Assembly: GCF_030295975.1 (NCBI RefSeq) | Contig: NZ_AP027364.1 | Span: 2,728,001-2,792,000 of the forward strand | DNA: 64,000 nucleotides | From: Thalassotalea atypica | GTDB lineage: Bacteria; Pseudomonadota; Gammaproteobacteria; Enterobacterales; Alteromonadaceae | Reading direction: 5' to 3' | Part shown: one piece after another, positions 29,644 through 37,738 of the stretch | Layout: each line of letters opens with the position of its first letter | Numbering within the stretch: the stretch's first letter is position 1 | Made by a program: the position numbers and the translations under genes | Notes under the pieces: generated by a model | The model's database searches: none | What the model was told of the DNA's origin: nothing | The model's input: only the letters and a program-made list of their open reading frames with translations

Positions 29644-30849
29644 TTAACTGTCCTTGCGCTGATTTTTTGGTACGTAGTTTAAAATTGAGACTGGTACGAC
29701 TTTCTTAACGGGAAACTCTTCAAATGCTTTACGCTCTATAACATGACCCAACTTACTTTCAATGGCGCATAAGTTTCTAAAGTTATCTTTCGAGACAAAA
29801 GACACCGCTGCACCGCTCTTACCTGCACGTCCTGTTCTACCGATACGGTGAATGTAATCATCTGGCTGATCTGGTAAGTCATAATTAACCACTCGAGAAA
29901 GCTCACCGATATCAATACCGCGCGCTGCAACCCCCGTTGATACAAGAAAATTGATTTTACCTGACTTAAAGTCCGCAAGAATTTGCTCACGCACCGCTTG
30001 TGTACGACCGCTATGAATACATTCGGCTTTGATATCACGTTTTTCCAATTGACTCACCAGCTTAGCGGCGCCATGCTTGGTTTCTATAAAAATAAGGGCT
30101 TGATCCCACTGCTGTTCTTTTATCAAATAACTTAATAAGGCTGACTTATTGGTTTTATCAACAGTCACTAACCATTGTGCAATTTTGGGCTTTGATGCAC
30201 TGTCAGCTTTTATTGATATTTCAACAGGCTTGTTAATGGTGCGCCTAGCCAATAATCGCACATCCTCAGAAATAGTGGCAGAGAACAATAAGTTTTGCCT
30301 TTGCTCTGGCAAGCGTTCAATGATTTTATTAATGTCATCAATAAAGCCCATGTCTAGCATACGGTCGGCTTCATCAAGCACTAGCATTTCAAGTTCATCA
30401 AAATGTAAAGCCCGCTGATGTGCCATATCTAGTAAACGCCCTGGCGTTGCCACTAAAATATCTACCCCCCAAATCAATGCTTGTTTTTGAGCATGGCTGT
30501 CAACACCGCCGTACATCGCCATTGAGCTAAGTTCTAAATGTTCACCATAGGCTTTAATGCTTTTTTCAACTTGCACTGCAAGCTCACGGGTTGGCGTTAA
30601 AATTAGCGCTCGAATGCGTTTGCCGCGCAATTTTCGCTCTTTACCCGTATGGTGCGGGCTTAACATTTGCAGTATCGGCAACACAAAACTTGCTGTTTTC
30701 CCTGTGCCAGTTTGCGCCGCCGCAATAATGTCTTTACCTGATAAAACAATTGGAATGGCTTTGTCTTGAATGGCAGTAGGTTTTTCATAACCTAAATTAG
30801 AAAGTGCGTTGGTTAATGGTTCACACAAACCCAGAGAGGAAAATGGCAT
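29644..30849 (-). CDS. rhlE: DEAD-box RNA helicase, RhlE-like
   Basis: Product of 401 residues with all core motifs in order: Q motif, AQTGTGKT, PTRELA, DEADRMLDMG, SAT, ARGIDIG and HRIGRTGR. The tail after the second RecA domain is short, as in RhlE-like proteins without a long basic extension. It is the last chromosomal gene before the integron remnant. Confidence 0.9.
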   Translation of the reverse strand: MPFSSLGLCEPLTNALSNLGYEKPTAIQDKAIPIVLSGKDIIAAAQTGTGKTASFVLPILQMLSPHHTGKERKLRGKRIRALILTPTRELAVQVEKSIKAYGEHLELSSMAMYGGVDSHAQKQALIWGVDILVATPGRLLDMAHQRALHFDELEMLVLDEADRMLDMGFIDDINKIIERLPEQRQNLLFSATISEDVRLLARRTINKPVEISIKADSASKPKIAQWLVTVDKTNKSALLSYLIKEQQWDQALIFIETKHGAAKLVSQLEKRDIKAECIHSGRTQAVREQILADFKSGKINFLVSTGVAARGIDIGELSRVVNYDLPDQPDDYIHRIGRTGRAGKSGAAVSFVSKDNFRNLCAIESKLGHVIERKAFEEFPVKKVVPVSILNYVPKNQRKDS

Positions 30850-30997
30850 GTCAGAAAGAGCCTCAGATGTCGCAGATATAACGAGTTAGTACTATACCGC
30901 GTTCGATGAAAACAAAGGATTGAATTATAGCAGTAAAGCGGAGCGCACATAAAACATTAGATGACTTGATGTGATAACGGCATATCTATTTAACGAG

Positions 30998-31117
30998 CTA
31001 ATTATTATAGATATTAATAAAACCTTTTATCCAGTAGATATACGTTTCTATAGTACGTTTTGCATACCGACGTGCTCGCATTTGCTCAGCGACAAATCGT
31101 AAATAAGGTGAATTCAT
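30998..31117 (-). pseudogene. intI: truncated integron integrase intI (N-terminal 39 codons)
   Basis: The ATG at 31117 is preceded on the minus strand by GTGAGGAG, a strong ribosome site. The 39 codons contain ARRYAKRTIETYIYWIKGFI, which matches the N-terminal arm of Vibrio-type IntI (YAKKTIEAYLHWI...). The frame then ends in TAG, and no frame further on resembles the rest of a tyrosine recombinase before the helicase gene. The core-binding and catalytic domains are therefore missing. Position and orientation, just outside the first cassette and pointing away from it, are exactly those of intI. Confidence 0.88.
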
Positions 31118-31138
31118 TTTTTCTCCTCACAAAAAGCA

Positions 31139-31154
31139 CTGTATATAAACACAG
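31139..31154 (-). promoter_or_regulatory. LexA (SOS) box upstream of the intI remnant
   Basis: CTGTATATAAACACAG fits the gammaproteobacterial LexA consensus CTGT-N8-ACAG. It lies 22 bp upstream of the intI start codon. LexA control of intI is established in Vibrio and mobile integrons, which supports both assignments. Confidence 0.85.
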
Positions 31155-31179
31155 TTTTACACAAATCCTTCTTTCCGCG

Positions 31180-31208
31180 GTGAAAGCGCGCAAATTGCGC
31201 GCTTTCAC
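31180..31208. repeat. 12-bp perfect inverted repeat in the attI region
   Basis: GTGAAAGCGCGC and GCGCGCTTTCAC flank five bases. A third, partial copy (AGAAAGCGCGCAATTTG) lies at about 31311-31327, directly before the attI core, so the motif also forms a direct repeat. It may be an integrase-binding element of attI or a terminator for a cassette-side transcript. Confidence 0.6.
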
Positions 31209-31347
31209 TCATCGAACCAGTTTGAAAAACAATTCAACTGTCTGACTAGTAAAGAAAAGCTGATTAAGCTAAATTATTAAGTAATTAATAAATCAAGGAA
31301 GATAAATTGTAGAAAGCGCGCAATTTGCCTTCTAATAAGCTGTTATG
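31209..31347 (+). other. attI: attI-like recombination region
   Basis: The segment between the intI promoter and the first cassette. It ends in the core GTTATG at 31342-31347, the point where the first cassette begins. It has no palindromic attC structure, as expected for attI. A cassette promoter (Pc) may be here but I cannot place its boxes. Confidence 0.65.
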
Positions 31348-31755
31348 TTTTTCTCTATGACCGAGCTATATTCACAAATTGTAGAAATCGAAAGATTATT
31401 AAATGAGACACAAGAAGACTGTGTGGAAATTCCGTGGGAGAAACATCACCCTGATTATCCAAAGTCTTTGTTTAATTTAATGAGATACATTGCCAAATCA
31501 AATTGGATTTATGGTGACTATAAAAAGCATGAACTTAATGTTGTATTGGAAAGCATTAATAGTGCAAGTCTGGAACAAATTCAATGTGCTATTACTCGTT
31601 TAAATCGAAGTGAAAAATGGTGTACAGGATCTTGGATTCAAGTAATGAAAGACGGTACATTGATGCCGTTAATCAACCGTGGAAAAGAATTAACAGCTCC
31701 TAATAAGTCTTTTATTTCTAAACTAATAACCAAGATTGGTAGTATAAAAACATAA
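31345..31755 (+). CDS. cassette 1: DUF6508-like protein
   Basis: Product of 136 residues. The pattern NLMRYIAKSNWIYGDY ... RLNRSEKWCTGSWIQVMKDG resembles DUF6508 proteins (a helical N-half and RgERFc-dG-like segment). The ATG overlaps the attI core, and an alternative ATG lies at 31357; neither has a good ribosome site. It is the cassette nearest the integron head. Its stop codon is the TAA of the following attC. Confidence 0.6.
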   Translation: MFFSMTELYSQIVEIERLLNETQEDCVEIPWEKHHPDYPKSLFNLMRYIAKSNWIYGDYKKHELNVVLESINSASLEQIQCAITRLNRSEKWCTGSWIQVMKDGTLMPLINRGKELTAPNKSFISKLITKIGSIKT

Positions 31756-31850
31756 CAAGAATTTAAAGCGGGACTGCTGACAGTTTGCTCAGTTTCGCTA
31801 CGCTACACAATTTTAGCAAACTATTATCAGCCCCTTAAATGGGCGTTATG
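31753..31850 (+). repeat. attC: attC site 1 (98 bp)
   Basis: Starts TAACAAG and ends GTTATG, with complementary arms CAGTTTGCT / AGCAAACTATTATC around a CGCTACGCTACAC centre. Confidence 0.92.
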
Positions 31851-31864
31851 TACCAAGGAACTAG

Positions 31865-32140
31865 ATGGGCTGGATAATTATAATTGGGGGATATTATTCT
31901 CTAGTTTTAATAGGTGTGTTGGTTGGTTTAATCTATCCAATTTACTATTTATATTTTGGTCAACTGGCTAGAGATGGAAAAATTGATCAAACTTTAAAGC
32001 AACCAGTGACGCTATTAATGTTTTCTTTGGTAAGCTCTTTTCGTTTTGGTGTTTATAGTTTTTTACTTTTAACAGCATTAGCTTTTATTGCTGGGATATT
32101 ATTCTCTATTTGGGCAGTAGTCAGTGGTATTGGTACATAA
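31865..32140 (+). CDS. cassette 2: small multi-pass membrane protein
   Basis: Product of 91 residues with two to three hydrophobic segments (about 2-28, 48-88) and a polar centre. The ATG follows AAGGAACTAG. Its stop is supplied by the attC TAA. No family assigned. Confidence 0.65.
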   Translation: MGWIIIIGGYYSLVLIGVLVGLIYPIYYLYFGQLARDGKIDQTLKQPVTLLMFSLVSSFRFGVYSFLLLTALAFIAGILFSIWAVVSGIGT

Positions 32141-32234
32141 CAAGCAATTCAAGCGGGACTTTTTACAGTTTGCCTGGTTTCGCTTCGCTTCACATTTTGG
32201 CAAACTATAAAAAGCCCCTTAATTGGGCGTTATG
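32138..32234 (+). repeat. attC: attC site 2 (97 bp)
   Basis: TAACAAG to GTTATG; arms TTTACAGTTTGCC / GGCAAACTATAAA. Confidence 0.92.
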
Positions 32235-32257
32235 TGTAAACGGATATTGTCGAGTAT

Positions 32258-32617
32258 ATGGATATTTTCAAAGGTATAAATTTCAATGACTCTTTTGTTC
32301 TTGGTTGGAGTTCAAATGAAACAGTAATCACATTCAAAATTGAGGCTAGTATCTGGCCTGAATCACCGCATTATCTAAAACCAAAAGCTGATGAATATAC
32401 CTGTTACCGTAAATGCGAAATCCAATTTACTGGTTTTACCTCGCATTCAGGACTCATCGAACAAAGCAGTATCAAACCGACCAAAGATATAAATGGTACA
32501 TTTGATTATGGCAATATAGATTCGCTACTTAAAACAAATCAAGGCTTTAAGGTTGTTGGTGAGTTTGGTAACGTAGAAATTATAAATGGTAAAGTTCAGT
32601 TAAAACTTTACACATAA
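32258..32617 (+). CDS. cassette 3: small beta-rich protein, unknown
   Basis: Product of 119 residues, predicted mostly beta, soluble, with an N-terminal NFNDSFVLGW segment. This loosely recalls small immunity-type proteins with a D-S-x-L start, but I cannot assign a family. Ends on the attC TAA. Confidence 0.55.
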   Translation: MDIFKGINFNDSFVLGWSSNETVITFKIEASIWPESPHYLKPKADEYTCYRKCEIQFTGFTSHSGLIEQSSIKPTKDINGTFDYGNIDSLLKTNQGFKVVGEFGNVEIINGKVQLKLYT

Positions 32618-32710
32618 CAAGTCATTAAAGCAGGAAAATTTACAGTTGGCTGTTTTCACTGCGTTCAACATTATAGCCAACTATAAATTTCCTCTTAATG
32701 AGGCGTTATG
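32615..32710 (+). repeat. attC: attC site 3 (96 bp)
   Basis: TAACAAG to GTTATG; nearly the same as site 18. Confidence 0.92.
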
Positions 32711-32725
32711 TAACTAGGGAAAGTG

Positions 32726-33013
32726 ATGCAACCTGAGAGTCAATCTTCAGAATTACGCCAATTGATTAAAGATGCTCGTTGGGCTATTTGGCTCTTTATC
32801 ATTGTTAATTTCTTCGTATTAGTTTTCTTCTTCCTTGACGGCATATTTAACGAATTCGTATTTGTCTTATTGTTCATTCAATCAGCTCTACTTGTATTTT
32901 GGCTATTACCTGTATTCTGCTATCAAGTTTTTATAAAAAAGTTGCGTGTTAAATTAGCAATGTATAAAGCACTAGCATCGTACAAAGAAGCAATAGGTTA
33001 CGTTTCGTGGTAG
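32726..33013 (+). CDS. cassette 4: two-helix membrane protein
   Basis: Product of 95 residues from the ATG at 32726 (GGGAAAGTG upstream). A polar N-terminus (QPESQSSELRQLI) is followed by two hydrophobic helices (about 17-37, 43-66) and a basic tail. No family assigned. Confidence 0.6.
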   Translation: MQPESQSSELRQLIKDARWAIWLFIIVNFFVLVFFFLDGIFNEFVFVLLFIQSALLVFWLLPVFCYQVFIKKLRVKLAMYKALASYKEAIGYVSW

Positions 33014-33020
33014 CGTTACA

Positions 33021-33114
33021 TAACAAGCTAATTAATAAGGACAAAAAACAGTTTGCTGTTTTCGTTCCTCAACATTTTAGCAAACAATTTTTTGCCCATT
33101 ATTAGGGCGTTAGC
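33021..33114 (+). repeat. attC: attC site 4 (94 bp)
   Basis: TAACAAG to GTTAGC. The sequence is essentially identical to site 38 and close to site 8. Confidence 0.92.
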
Positions 33115-33329
33115 AGTCTTTATCTTTAAGTGTAAAAACATGGATTAGTTTTTAACGAATAAAATGGATTTTCATATCATGCAATTCCTCGTTCAAATCA
33201 ATCTTTTTACATTTATCTTAAGTCGCCCTATTCTTAGCGCTTATTTTTAATTAAGGTAAAGTCATTAAATTAATCAGTAGCTTATAAATAGTTTAAGCGG
33301 TAAACCGCTCAAGTTTATTTGTAAACTGC
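33115..33329 (+). other. cassette 5: gene-less cassette, copy A of a duplicated pair
   Basis: No gene longer than a 28-codon frame (33161-33247, starting MDFHIMQF). Two adjacent hairpins precede the attC: AGCGGTAAACCGCT at 33296-33309 and AGTTTA-TTTG-TAAACT at 33312-33327. The same cassette recurs at 37524 with two substitutions, both of which would change the short peptide. A structural or regulatory RNA, or a promoter cassette, is more likely than a protein. Confidence 0.6.
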
Positions 33330-33424
33330 TAACAAGGCATTCAATCGGACAATTTACAGTTGGCTTTTGTTCGTGCCTCACATATTTTAGCCAACTATAA
33401 ATAGCCGCTTAATGTGGCGTTATG
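33330..33424 (+). repeat. attC: attC site 5 (95 bp)
   Basis: TAACAAGG to GTTATG. Same sequence as sites 13 and 17 apart from the last bases. Confidence 0.92.
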
Positions 33425-33440
33425 TGCCGAGGAAGGTTTA

Positions 33441-34163
33441 GTGTTCTGCAAAGGTTGCGGTGAAAACAAAAAACTAATAAAAGCCCACATAATTCCTAAA
33501 TCCTTTTATATGGATTTGCGGGCGAACGCTAATCATCTAAACATCGTTCCAAGCAATGTTGGAGAGCGACAAAGTCGTTCCAATATAGGTGATTACGATA
33601 CAAATATACTTTGTAAAGATTGTGACACCATCATGGAAAAATATGATGATTATGGAAAAAAGTTACTCCTTGATCAAAGAGACAGCTTTATTGAACATGA
33701 AAGAAATGGCCAACTTCTAGGATGGGAAGTACACAACTTTGATTATCTTAAATTAAAACTATTTTTCTTAAGTATACTTTGGCGAGCGTCCATTTCTTCT
33801 AGGCCATTTTTCAGGCGAGTTTCACTAGCTCAATACGAAGACAAGCTTAAAGAACTAATATGGAATGAACAGGATGACGATAATCATACTTTTGGGTGTG
33901 TAGTTGCTAAGTTCCTACCTGCAAATATTGAAGGAGTAGAAAAGTCTATATTAGATCCTGACAAAACGACTCTTGAAGGACGCAACTATTATAGGTTTTA
34001 TTTTGGTGGTTATAACATATGGATTCGCGTTGATGAACGTGGAGTGCCTGCTCAGTTTAAGCATGCTGAGATTAAGAATGGTGGAAGCCTTAAAGTTGTG
34101 CCTAGAGATTTTCAAGAATCTAAAGAGTTTAAAATGCTAGAAAAATCTGTAAAAAGTAGATAG
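33441..34163 (+). CDS. cassette 6: HNH-like zinc-binding protein
   Basis: Product of 240 residues. I choose GTG at 33441, which has GAGGAAGG directly upstream; the longer frame runs back into the attC. It begins with FCKGCGENKKLIKAHIIPKSFY and later has ILCKDCDTIMEKYDDYG. This gives two CxxC pairs and an AHIIPK segment like HNH-type nucleases, although the second HNH histidine is not evident. A nuclease or DNA-binding role is possible. Confidence 0.6.
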   Translation: MFCKGCGENKKLIKAHIIPKSFYMDLRANANHLNIVPSNVGERQSRSNIGDYDTNILCKDCDTIMEKYDDYGKKLLLDQRDSFIEHERNGQLLGWEVHNFDYLKLKLFFLSILWRASISSRPFFRRVSLAQYEDKLKELIWNEQDDDNHTFGCVVAKFLPANIEGVEKSILDPDKTTLEGRNYYRFYFGGYNIWIRVDERGVPAQFKHAEIKNGGSLKVVPRDFQESKEFKMLEKSVKSR

Positions 34164-34170
34164 TGGCACA

Positions 34171-34270
34171 TAACAAGCCATTACAGTAACGGGACTGCTA
34201 ACAGCTTGCTCGGTTCCGCTTCGCTACACATTTTAGCAAGCAATTATCAGCCCCTGAATGGGGCGTTATA
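34171..34270 (+). repeat. attC: attC site 6 (100 bp)
   Basis: TAACAAG to GTTATA; close relative of site 10. Confidence 0.92.
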
Positions 34271-34283
34271 CGTACAGGCAACT

Positions 34284-34655
34284 ATGGTATTCGTGAGTCT
34301 TTCAGTTCAAAGCATTAAACAATCTAAAGATTTCTTCGTGGGAACTTTAGGCTTGTTTAAATTAGGCGACTCTAACAGACTAATTTGTGATTCGGGTGTA
34401 AATCTAATTATTGATTTATACCAAATAAATACTGATGAACATCGAGTTGTTTTTGAACAAGCTGACCATGTTATTTCAGATTTATCGATAAGCCATGATC
34501 ATGATAGCGCAAGATTATTATTAAGTGATAAACTAGCCGCTAACTTATTTGATTTTGATTTACAAAACTGTATTGCTGGGAGTTTTCTGCGGTTAAAAGA
34601 CCCTAGCGGTAATAAAATAACTATTCACCATCAAAAGAGTAACGGAATAAAGTAG
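34284..34655 (+). CDS. cassette 7: VOC-family protein (glyoxalase/bleomycin-resistance fold)
   Basis: Product of 123 residues from the ATG at 34284; the open frame upstream is attC. The N-terminal SVQSIKQSKDFFVGTLG and C-terminal FLRLKDPSGNKITIHH segments are typical of VOC proteins. VOC proteins are frequent integron cassette products and include bleomycin-type resistance proteins, but the ligand here is unknown. Confidence 0.8.
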   Translation: MVFVSLSVQSIKQSKDFFVGTLGLFKLGDSNRLICDSGVNLIIDLYQINTDEHRVVFEQADHVISDLSISHDHDSARLLLSDKLAANLFDFDLQNCIAGSFLRLKDPSGNKITIHHQKSNGIK

Positions 34656-34670
34656 CGTTAAAAGTACGTA

Positions 34671-34766
34671 TAACAAGCACTTCAAACGGAACAAAAACAG
34701 TTGGTTAAGTTCCGCTTCGCTACACATTATAACCAACTATTTTTGTCCGCTTAAGTGGGCGTTATA
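34671..34766 (+). repeat. attC: attC site 7 (96 bp)
   Basis: TAACAAG to GTTATA; arms AACAGTTGGTT / AACCAACTATT. Confidence 0.92.
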
Positions 34767-34784
34767 TACCCAAATGGAGTCTTG

Positions 34785-35312
34785 GTGAATTCTGATACAA
34801 ATCTCAACTACCTTAATATTAAGTTTATTGGCTACTTTAGTTTTATCGTTGCTTATTACTACTTAATCAATTTTATAGTTTTTGATGTTTATTCGTTAAA
34901 TGAGGGGCAATACACGACAGTCATTGGTCTAAACATGGGATTGTGTATTTTGTTTTCCATCGCTTCTAACCAACAAAAAGCGAGCTTCCAAGATACCTTT
35001 GTAGAGCCTGTAAATGAAAAACGGGCAAAACACGTTTCATTTTTATTTATCAGTGCTTGGGTAATGTTTTATGAAGAAGTGGTGCTTCAAATTCACTTTA
35101 GTAAGTTTACTGGTTTTGCTTTATTAGTCATGTACCCAAGCATTAGTTATTTTCTTTCTAAAGATCAAACTGTAGATACACTTGATGACGGAAAATCATT
35201 TTTTGAAAATAACCCTAAAAGTGCCAACTTACATGCGGTAATATGGGTACTCATTGGTTTGTGTTCTATTAGTTTAATACTCTTTGGTGAGTGGGTGTCA
35301 CCACTGCGTTAA
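34785..35312 (+). CDS. cassette 8: multi-pass membrane protein, unknown
   Basis: Product of 175 residues from GTG 34785 (GGAG six bases upstream). About five hydrophobic segments, with a cytoplasmic-type charged loop near the middle (KASFQDTFVEPVNEKRAKH). No family recognised. Confidence 0.6.
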   Translation: MNSDTNLNYLNIKFIGYFSFIVAYYYLINFIVFDVYSLNEGQYTTVIGLNMGLCILFSIASNQQKASFQDTFVEPVNEKRAKHVSFLFISAWVMFYEEVVLQIHFSKFTGFALLVMYPSISYFLSKDQTVDTLDDGKSFFENNPKSANLHAVIWVLIGLCSISLILFGEWVSPLR

Positions 35313-35320
35313 TGGGTATA

Positions 35321-35414
35321 TAACAAGCTAATAAACAAGGACAAAAAACAGTTTGCTGTTTTCGTTCCTCAACATTTTAGCAAACAATTTTTTGCCCATT
35401 ATTAGGGCGTTATG
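35321..35414 (+). repeat. attC: attC site 8 (94 bp)
   Basis: TAACAAG to GTTATG; differs slightly from sites 4 and 38. Confidence 0.92.
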
Positions 35415-35443
35415 CGTATAGGCAAACTTCGAGCTTTGAGTAA

Positions 35444-35734
35444 ATGACAAAATTTGATGTGCTGATTAAAGTTTACGGTGAATTGATTATTGAGTTTCAA
35501 TCTATCGAAGGTGATTTAATCTCTCAACTTGTAGCTAGTTGGGAGACTTCGTTGAAGCAAATAGATGACTTTATAAACACTCAAAAGGTTAAAAAATCAC
35601 AAATAGTATCGGGTTTAGAGCAAGGTTTACGTGAGATCCCCGATATTCTTAGTGACTTACCTAGCCCTATCAAAGAAGAAGCTCTTAAAAAGTTTAATAG
35701 TGTTGTAGTTGTTAGTATTCCTAACTTCCGGTGA
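35444..35734 (+). CDS. cassette 9: small acidic helical protein, unknown
   Basis: Product of 96 residues, soluble, mostly helical (DVLIKVYGELIIEFQSIEGDLI...). No signal peptide, no membrane helix and no recognised motif. The ribosome site is weak. Confidence 0.5.
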   Translation: MTKFDVLIKVYGELIIEFQSIEGDLISQLVASWETSLKQIDDFINTQKVKKSQIVSGLEQGLREIPDILSDLPSPIKEEALKKFNSVVVVSIPNFR

Positions 35735-35742
35735 TATACGCA

Positions 35743-35837
35743 TAACAAGTCGCTCAACAGGACAAATAACAGTTGGTTTTTGCTCCTGCGTCGCTTATTT
35801 TAACCAACAATTATTTGCCCATTAGCGGGGCGTTATG
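35743..35837 (+). repeat. attC: attC site 9 (95 bp)
   Basis: TAACAAG to GTTATG; arms AACAGTTGGTTTTTG / TAACCAACAATTA. Confidence 0.92.
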
Positions 35838-35903
35838 TTTTTGGAGAATTGGTGACTTCTACTAGTTTTGACATAGGTTTAATTAAACTTTTGGTTGTAA
35901 AAA

Positions 35904-36437
35904 GTGGTTTATGACATATTGACTCTAAAAGAAGAGCCTTTGTTTTCTTGGCCCCTTCTTTATATTTTTGTGTTTTATATTGGTTTTTTATTTTCAAAAG
36001 ATAAGAAAAAACCACATACAGTTTTAGTTCCTACGTTTTGTGCACTATTTGTAGTCTTATTCGTATGGAGTACTAACCATAGCAACAAGGAGCTTAGGGC
36101 TTTAAAAGATACTTTTTCTCAAGGAGAATATGAAACGATAATTGGAAAAGTAACTTTTGAAAGCTTTGTTAAACATAAAGGTGATGGAATTGATCGTTTT
36201 ACTATCGGCTCAAGAAAAATAATAAGGGATAACCCCACCAAGAAGTATTTTAAGAAAGGTTGTTGGACTGGTTCAGTAATGAAACAAGGTCAATTATTGA
36301 ACGGAGTTGTCAAAATCGATTATATAGCTTTTGACAACTCTGTTAGTAGCACAAAAAGAGCTACTAATAAGAAATTTGATCAGCTTTGTATTCTAAAAAT
36401 AGAGAGAATAGGTAACAACCCTGAATTGCGGACTTAG
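35904..36437 (+). CDS. cassette 10: membrane-anchored protein with beta-domain
   Basis: Product of 177 residues from GTG 35904. Two membrane helices (about 13-33 and 42-60) are followed by a soluble domain (GEYETIIGKVTFESF ... LCILKIERI). The layout is like the cassette 25 product. An upstream frame (GTG at about 35851) runs 20 codons and stops exactly where this one starts, so a one-base frameshift near 35900 may have split a longer N-terminus. Confidence 0.5.
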   Translation: MVYDILTLKEEPLFSWPLLYIFVFYIGFLFSKDKKKPHTVLVPTFCALFVVLFVWSTNHSNKELRALKDTFSQGEYETIIGKVTFESFVKHKGDGIDRFTIGSRKIIRDNPTKKYFKKGCWTGSVMKQGQLLNGVVKIDYIAFDNSVSSTKRATNKKFDQLCILKIERIGNNPELRT

Positions 36438-36453
36438 TGAAAACTACAAAACA

Positions 36454-36554
36454 TAACAAGCCATTACAGTAACGGGACTGCTAACAGCTTGCTCGGTTCC
36501 GCTTCGCTTCACAATTTTAGCAAGCTATTATCAGCCCCTGAATGGGGCGTTAGG
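36454..36554 (+). repeat. attC: attC site 10 (101 bp)
   Basis: TAACAAG to GTTAGG; a few differences from site 6. Confidence 0.92.
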
Positions 36555-37045
36555 TGAATAGACTAAGTATGCAAGTATCAATTAATCCTAAAACACCGAA
36601 AAAGGTTAATTCCAATATAAAAGCTTTACTTTCTGAGCTAGGAATAGCTAATTCAAAGCCTGAATACTTGCGTTTTATTAATCGCTCAAGCGAATATCGT
36701 AACGCATATTGTTTTAATAACTGTGAAGATGAAAAAAATAAAACTGGGTGCCAAGTTGTCTATGGTTGGACTCTCTGGGAAGATAGAAAAAAAGGCTTTT
36801 TTGAGGCCGAATTTCATTCAGTAATCAAAGAAAACGGTGTTTTAATTGATATTACTCCTAGGCACAGAAATGAAGATAAAATACTTTTTGTACCAGACAC
36901 AACTAAAAGTTCAGGACGGAAAACAGAAAATATTTGGTATTCTTGGTCAAACTTAAAAATGGTTAATGATCGTGTGGTGGAACCATCAGAAGAGCTTGAA
37001 GTAGTTGAGTTAGACAACGATTATAGTGAAGTTCGGTACGTATAA
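36554..37045 (+). CDS. cassette 11: unknown protein with possible Cys-His-Asp triad
   Basis: Product of 163 residues from a GTG overlapping the attC core (alternative ATG at 36569). Conserved-looking segments are YCFNNC (Cys53), AEFHSVI (His88) and VLIDITP (Asp99). Cys, His and Asp in this order and spacing recall transglutaminase- or papain-like folds. The catalytic assignment is inference only. Confidence 0.55.
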   Translation: MNRLSMQVSINPKTPKKVNSNIKALLSELGIANSKPEYLRFINRSSEYRNAYCFNNCEDEKNKTGCQVVYGWTLWEDRKKGFFEAEFHSVIKENGVLIDITPRHRNEDKILFVPDTTKSSGRKTENIWYSWSNLKMVNDRVVEPSEELEVVELDNDYSEVRYV

Positions 37046-37051
37046 TTCACC

Positions 37052-37149
37052 TAACAAGAAAATAAAGCGGGACTGCTAACAGTTTGCTCGGTTTCGCTTC
37101 GCTTCACATTTTAGCAAACTATTAATCAGCCCCTTATTTGGGCGTTAGG
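37052..37149 (+). repeat. attC: attC site 11 (98 bp)
   Basis: TAACAAG to GTTAGG; GCTAACAGTTTGCTCGG arm. Confidence 0.92.
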
Positions 37150-37164
37150 TGAAAAGGAGTTTCG

Positions 37165-37431
37165 ATGCCAAATCATTATTCAATAAAACTTGAGTCAGGT
37201 AACTATAACTTAAGTGGTACTGATTTAGATTTCAGAATCTCTTTAGCTTTAGAGTCAGCCAAACTACCGAAAGATTTAAAGTATGCGGCCAAAGACTTCA
37301 TCAAAGATAAGTGGAATGAGATTGTTGATAACTTAGATAACCTATCAAATATTGATGTTCCACCCGAATTGTTAGAGTATACAAACGAACTCGTTGAAAT
37401 TATTCAGAATGTATTGGGTAATTTCACCTAA
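37165..37431 (+). CDS. cassette 12: small helical protein, unknown
   Basis: Product of 88 residues, with ATG after AAAAGGAGTTTCG. Acidic, soluble and probably helical. The stop codon is the attC TAA. No family assigned. Confidence 0.6.
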   Translation: MPNHYSIKLESGNYNLSGTDLDFRISLALESAKLPKDLKYAAKDFIKDKWNEIVDNLDNLSNIDVPPELLEYTNELVEIIQNVLGNFT

Positions 37432-37523
37432 CAAGGCATTCAAACGGACTTAAAACAGTTGGCTGTTTTCACTCCGTTCAACATTTTAGCCAACAATTTT
37501 AAGCCGCTTAATGTGGCGTTAGC
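37429..37523 (+). repeat. attC: attC site 12 (95 bp)
   Basis: TAACAAGG to GTTAGC; R'-half identical to the sites of the duplicated cassette. Confidence 0.92.
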
Positions 37524-37738
37524 AGTCTTTATCTTTAAGTGTAAAAACATGGATTAGTTTTTAACGAATAAAATGGATTTTCATATCATGCAATTCCTCG
37601 TTCAAATCAATCTTTTTACATTTATCTTAAGTTGCCCTATTCTTAGCGCTTCTTTTTAATTAAGGTAAAGTCATTAAATTAATCAGTAGCTTATAAATAG
37701 TTTAAGCGGTAAACCGCTCAAGTTTATTTGTAAACTGC
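37524..37738 (+). other. cassette 13: gene-less cassette, copy B
   Basis: Matches cassette 5 (33115-33329) along its whole length, with substitutions C to T at about 37632 and A to C at about 37648. Same two hairpins before the attC. No gene. Confidence 0.6.

Noticed and set aside
29736-30038. Minus-strand 100-codon frame inside the helicase gene
   Set aside because: Out-of-frame shadow of the helicase.
33161-33247. 28-residue hydrophobic peptide as a type I toxin
   Set aside because: No ribosome site, and the two differences between the copies both change the peptide; kept only as a note under the gene-less cassette.
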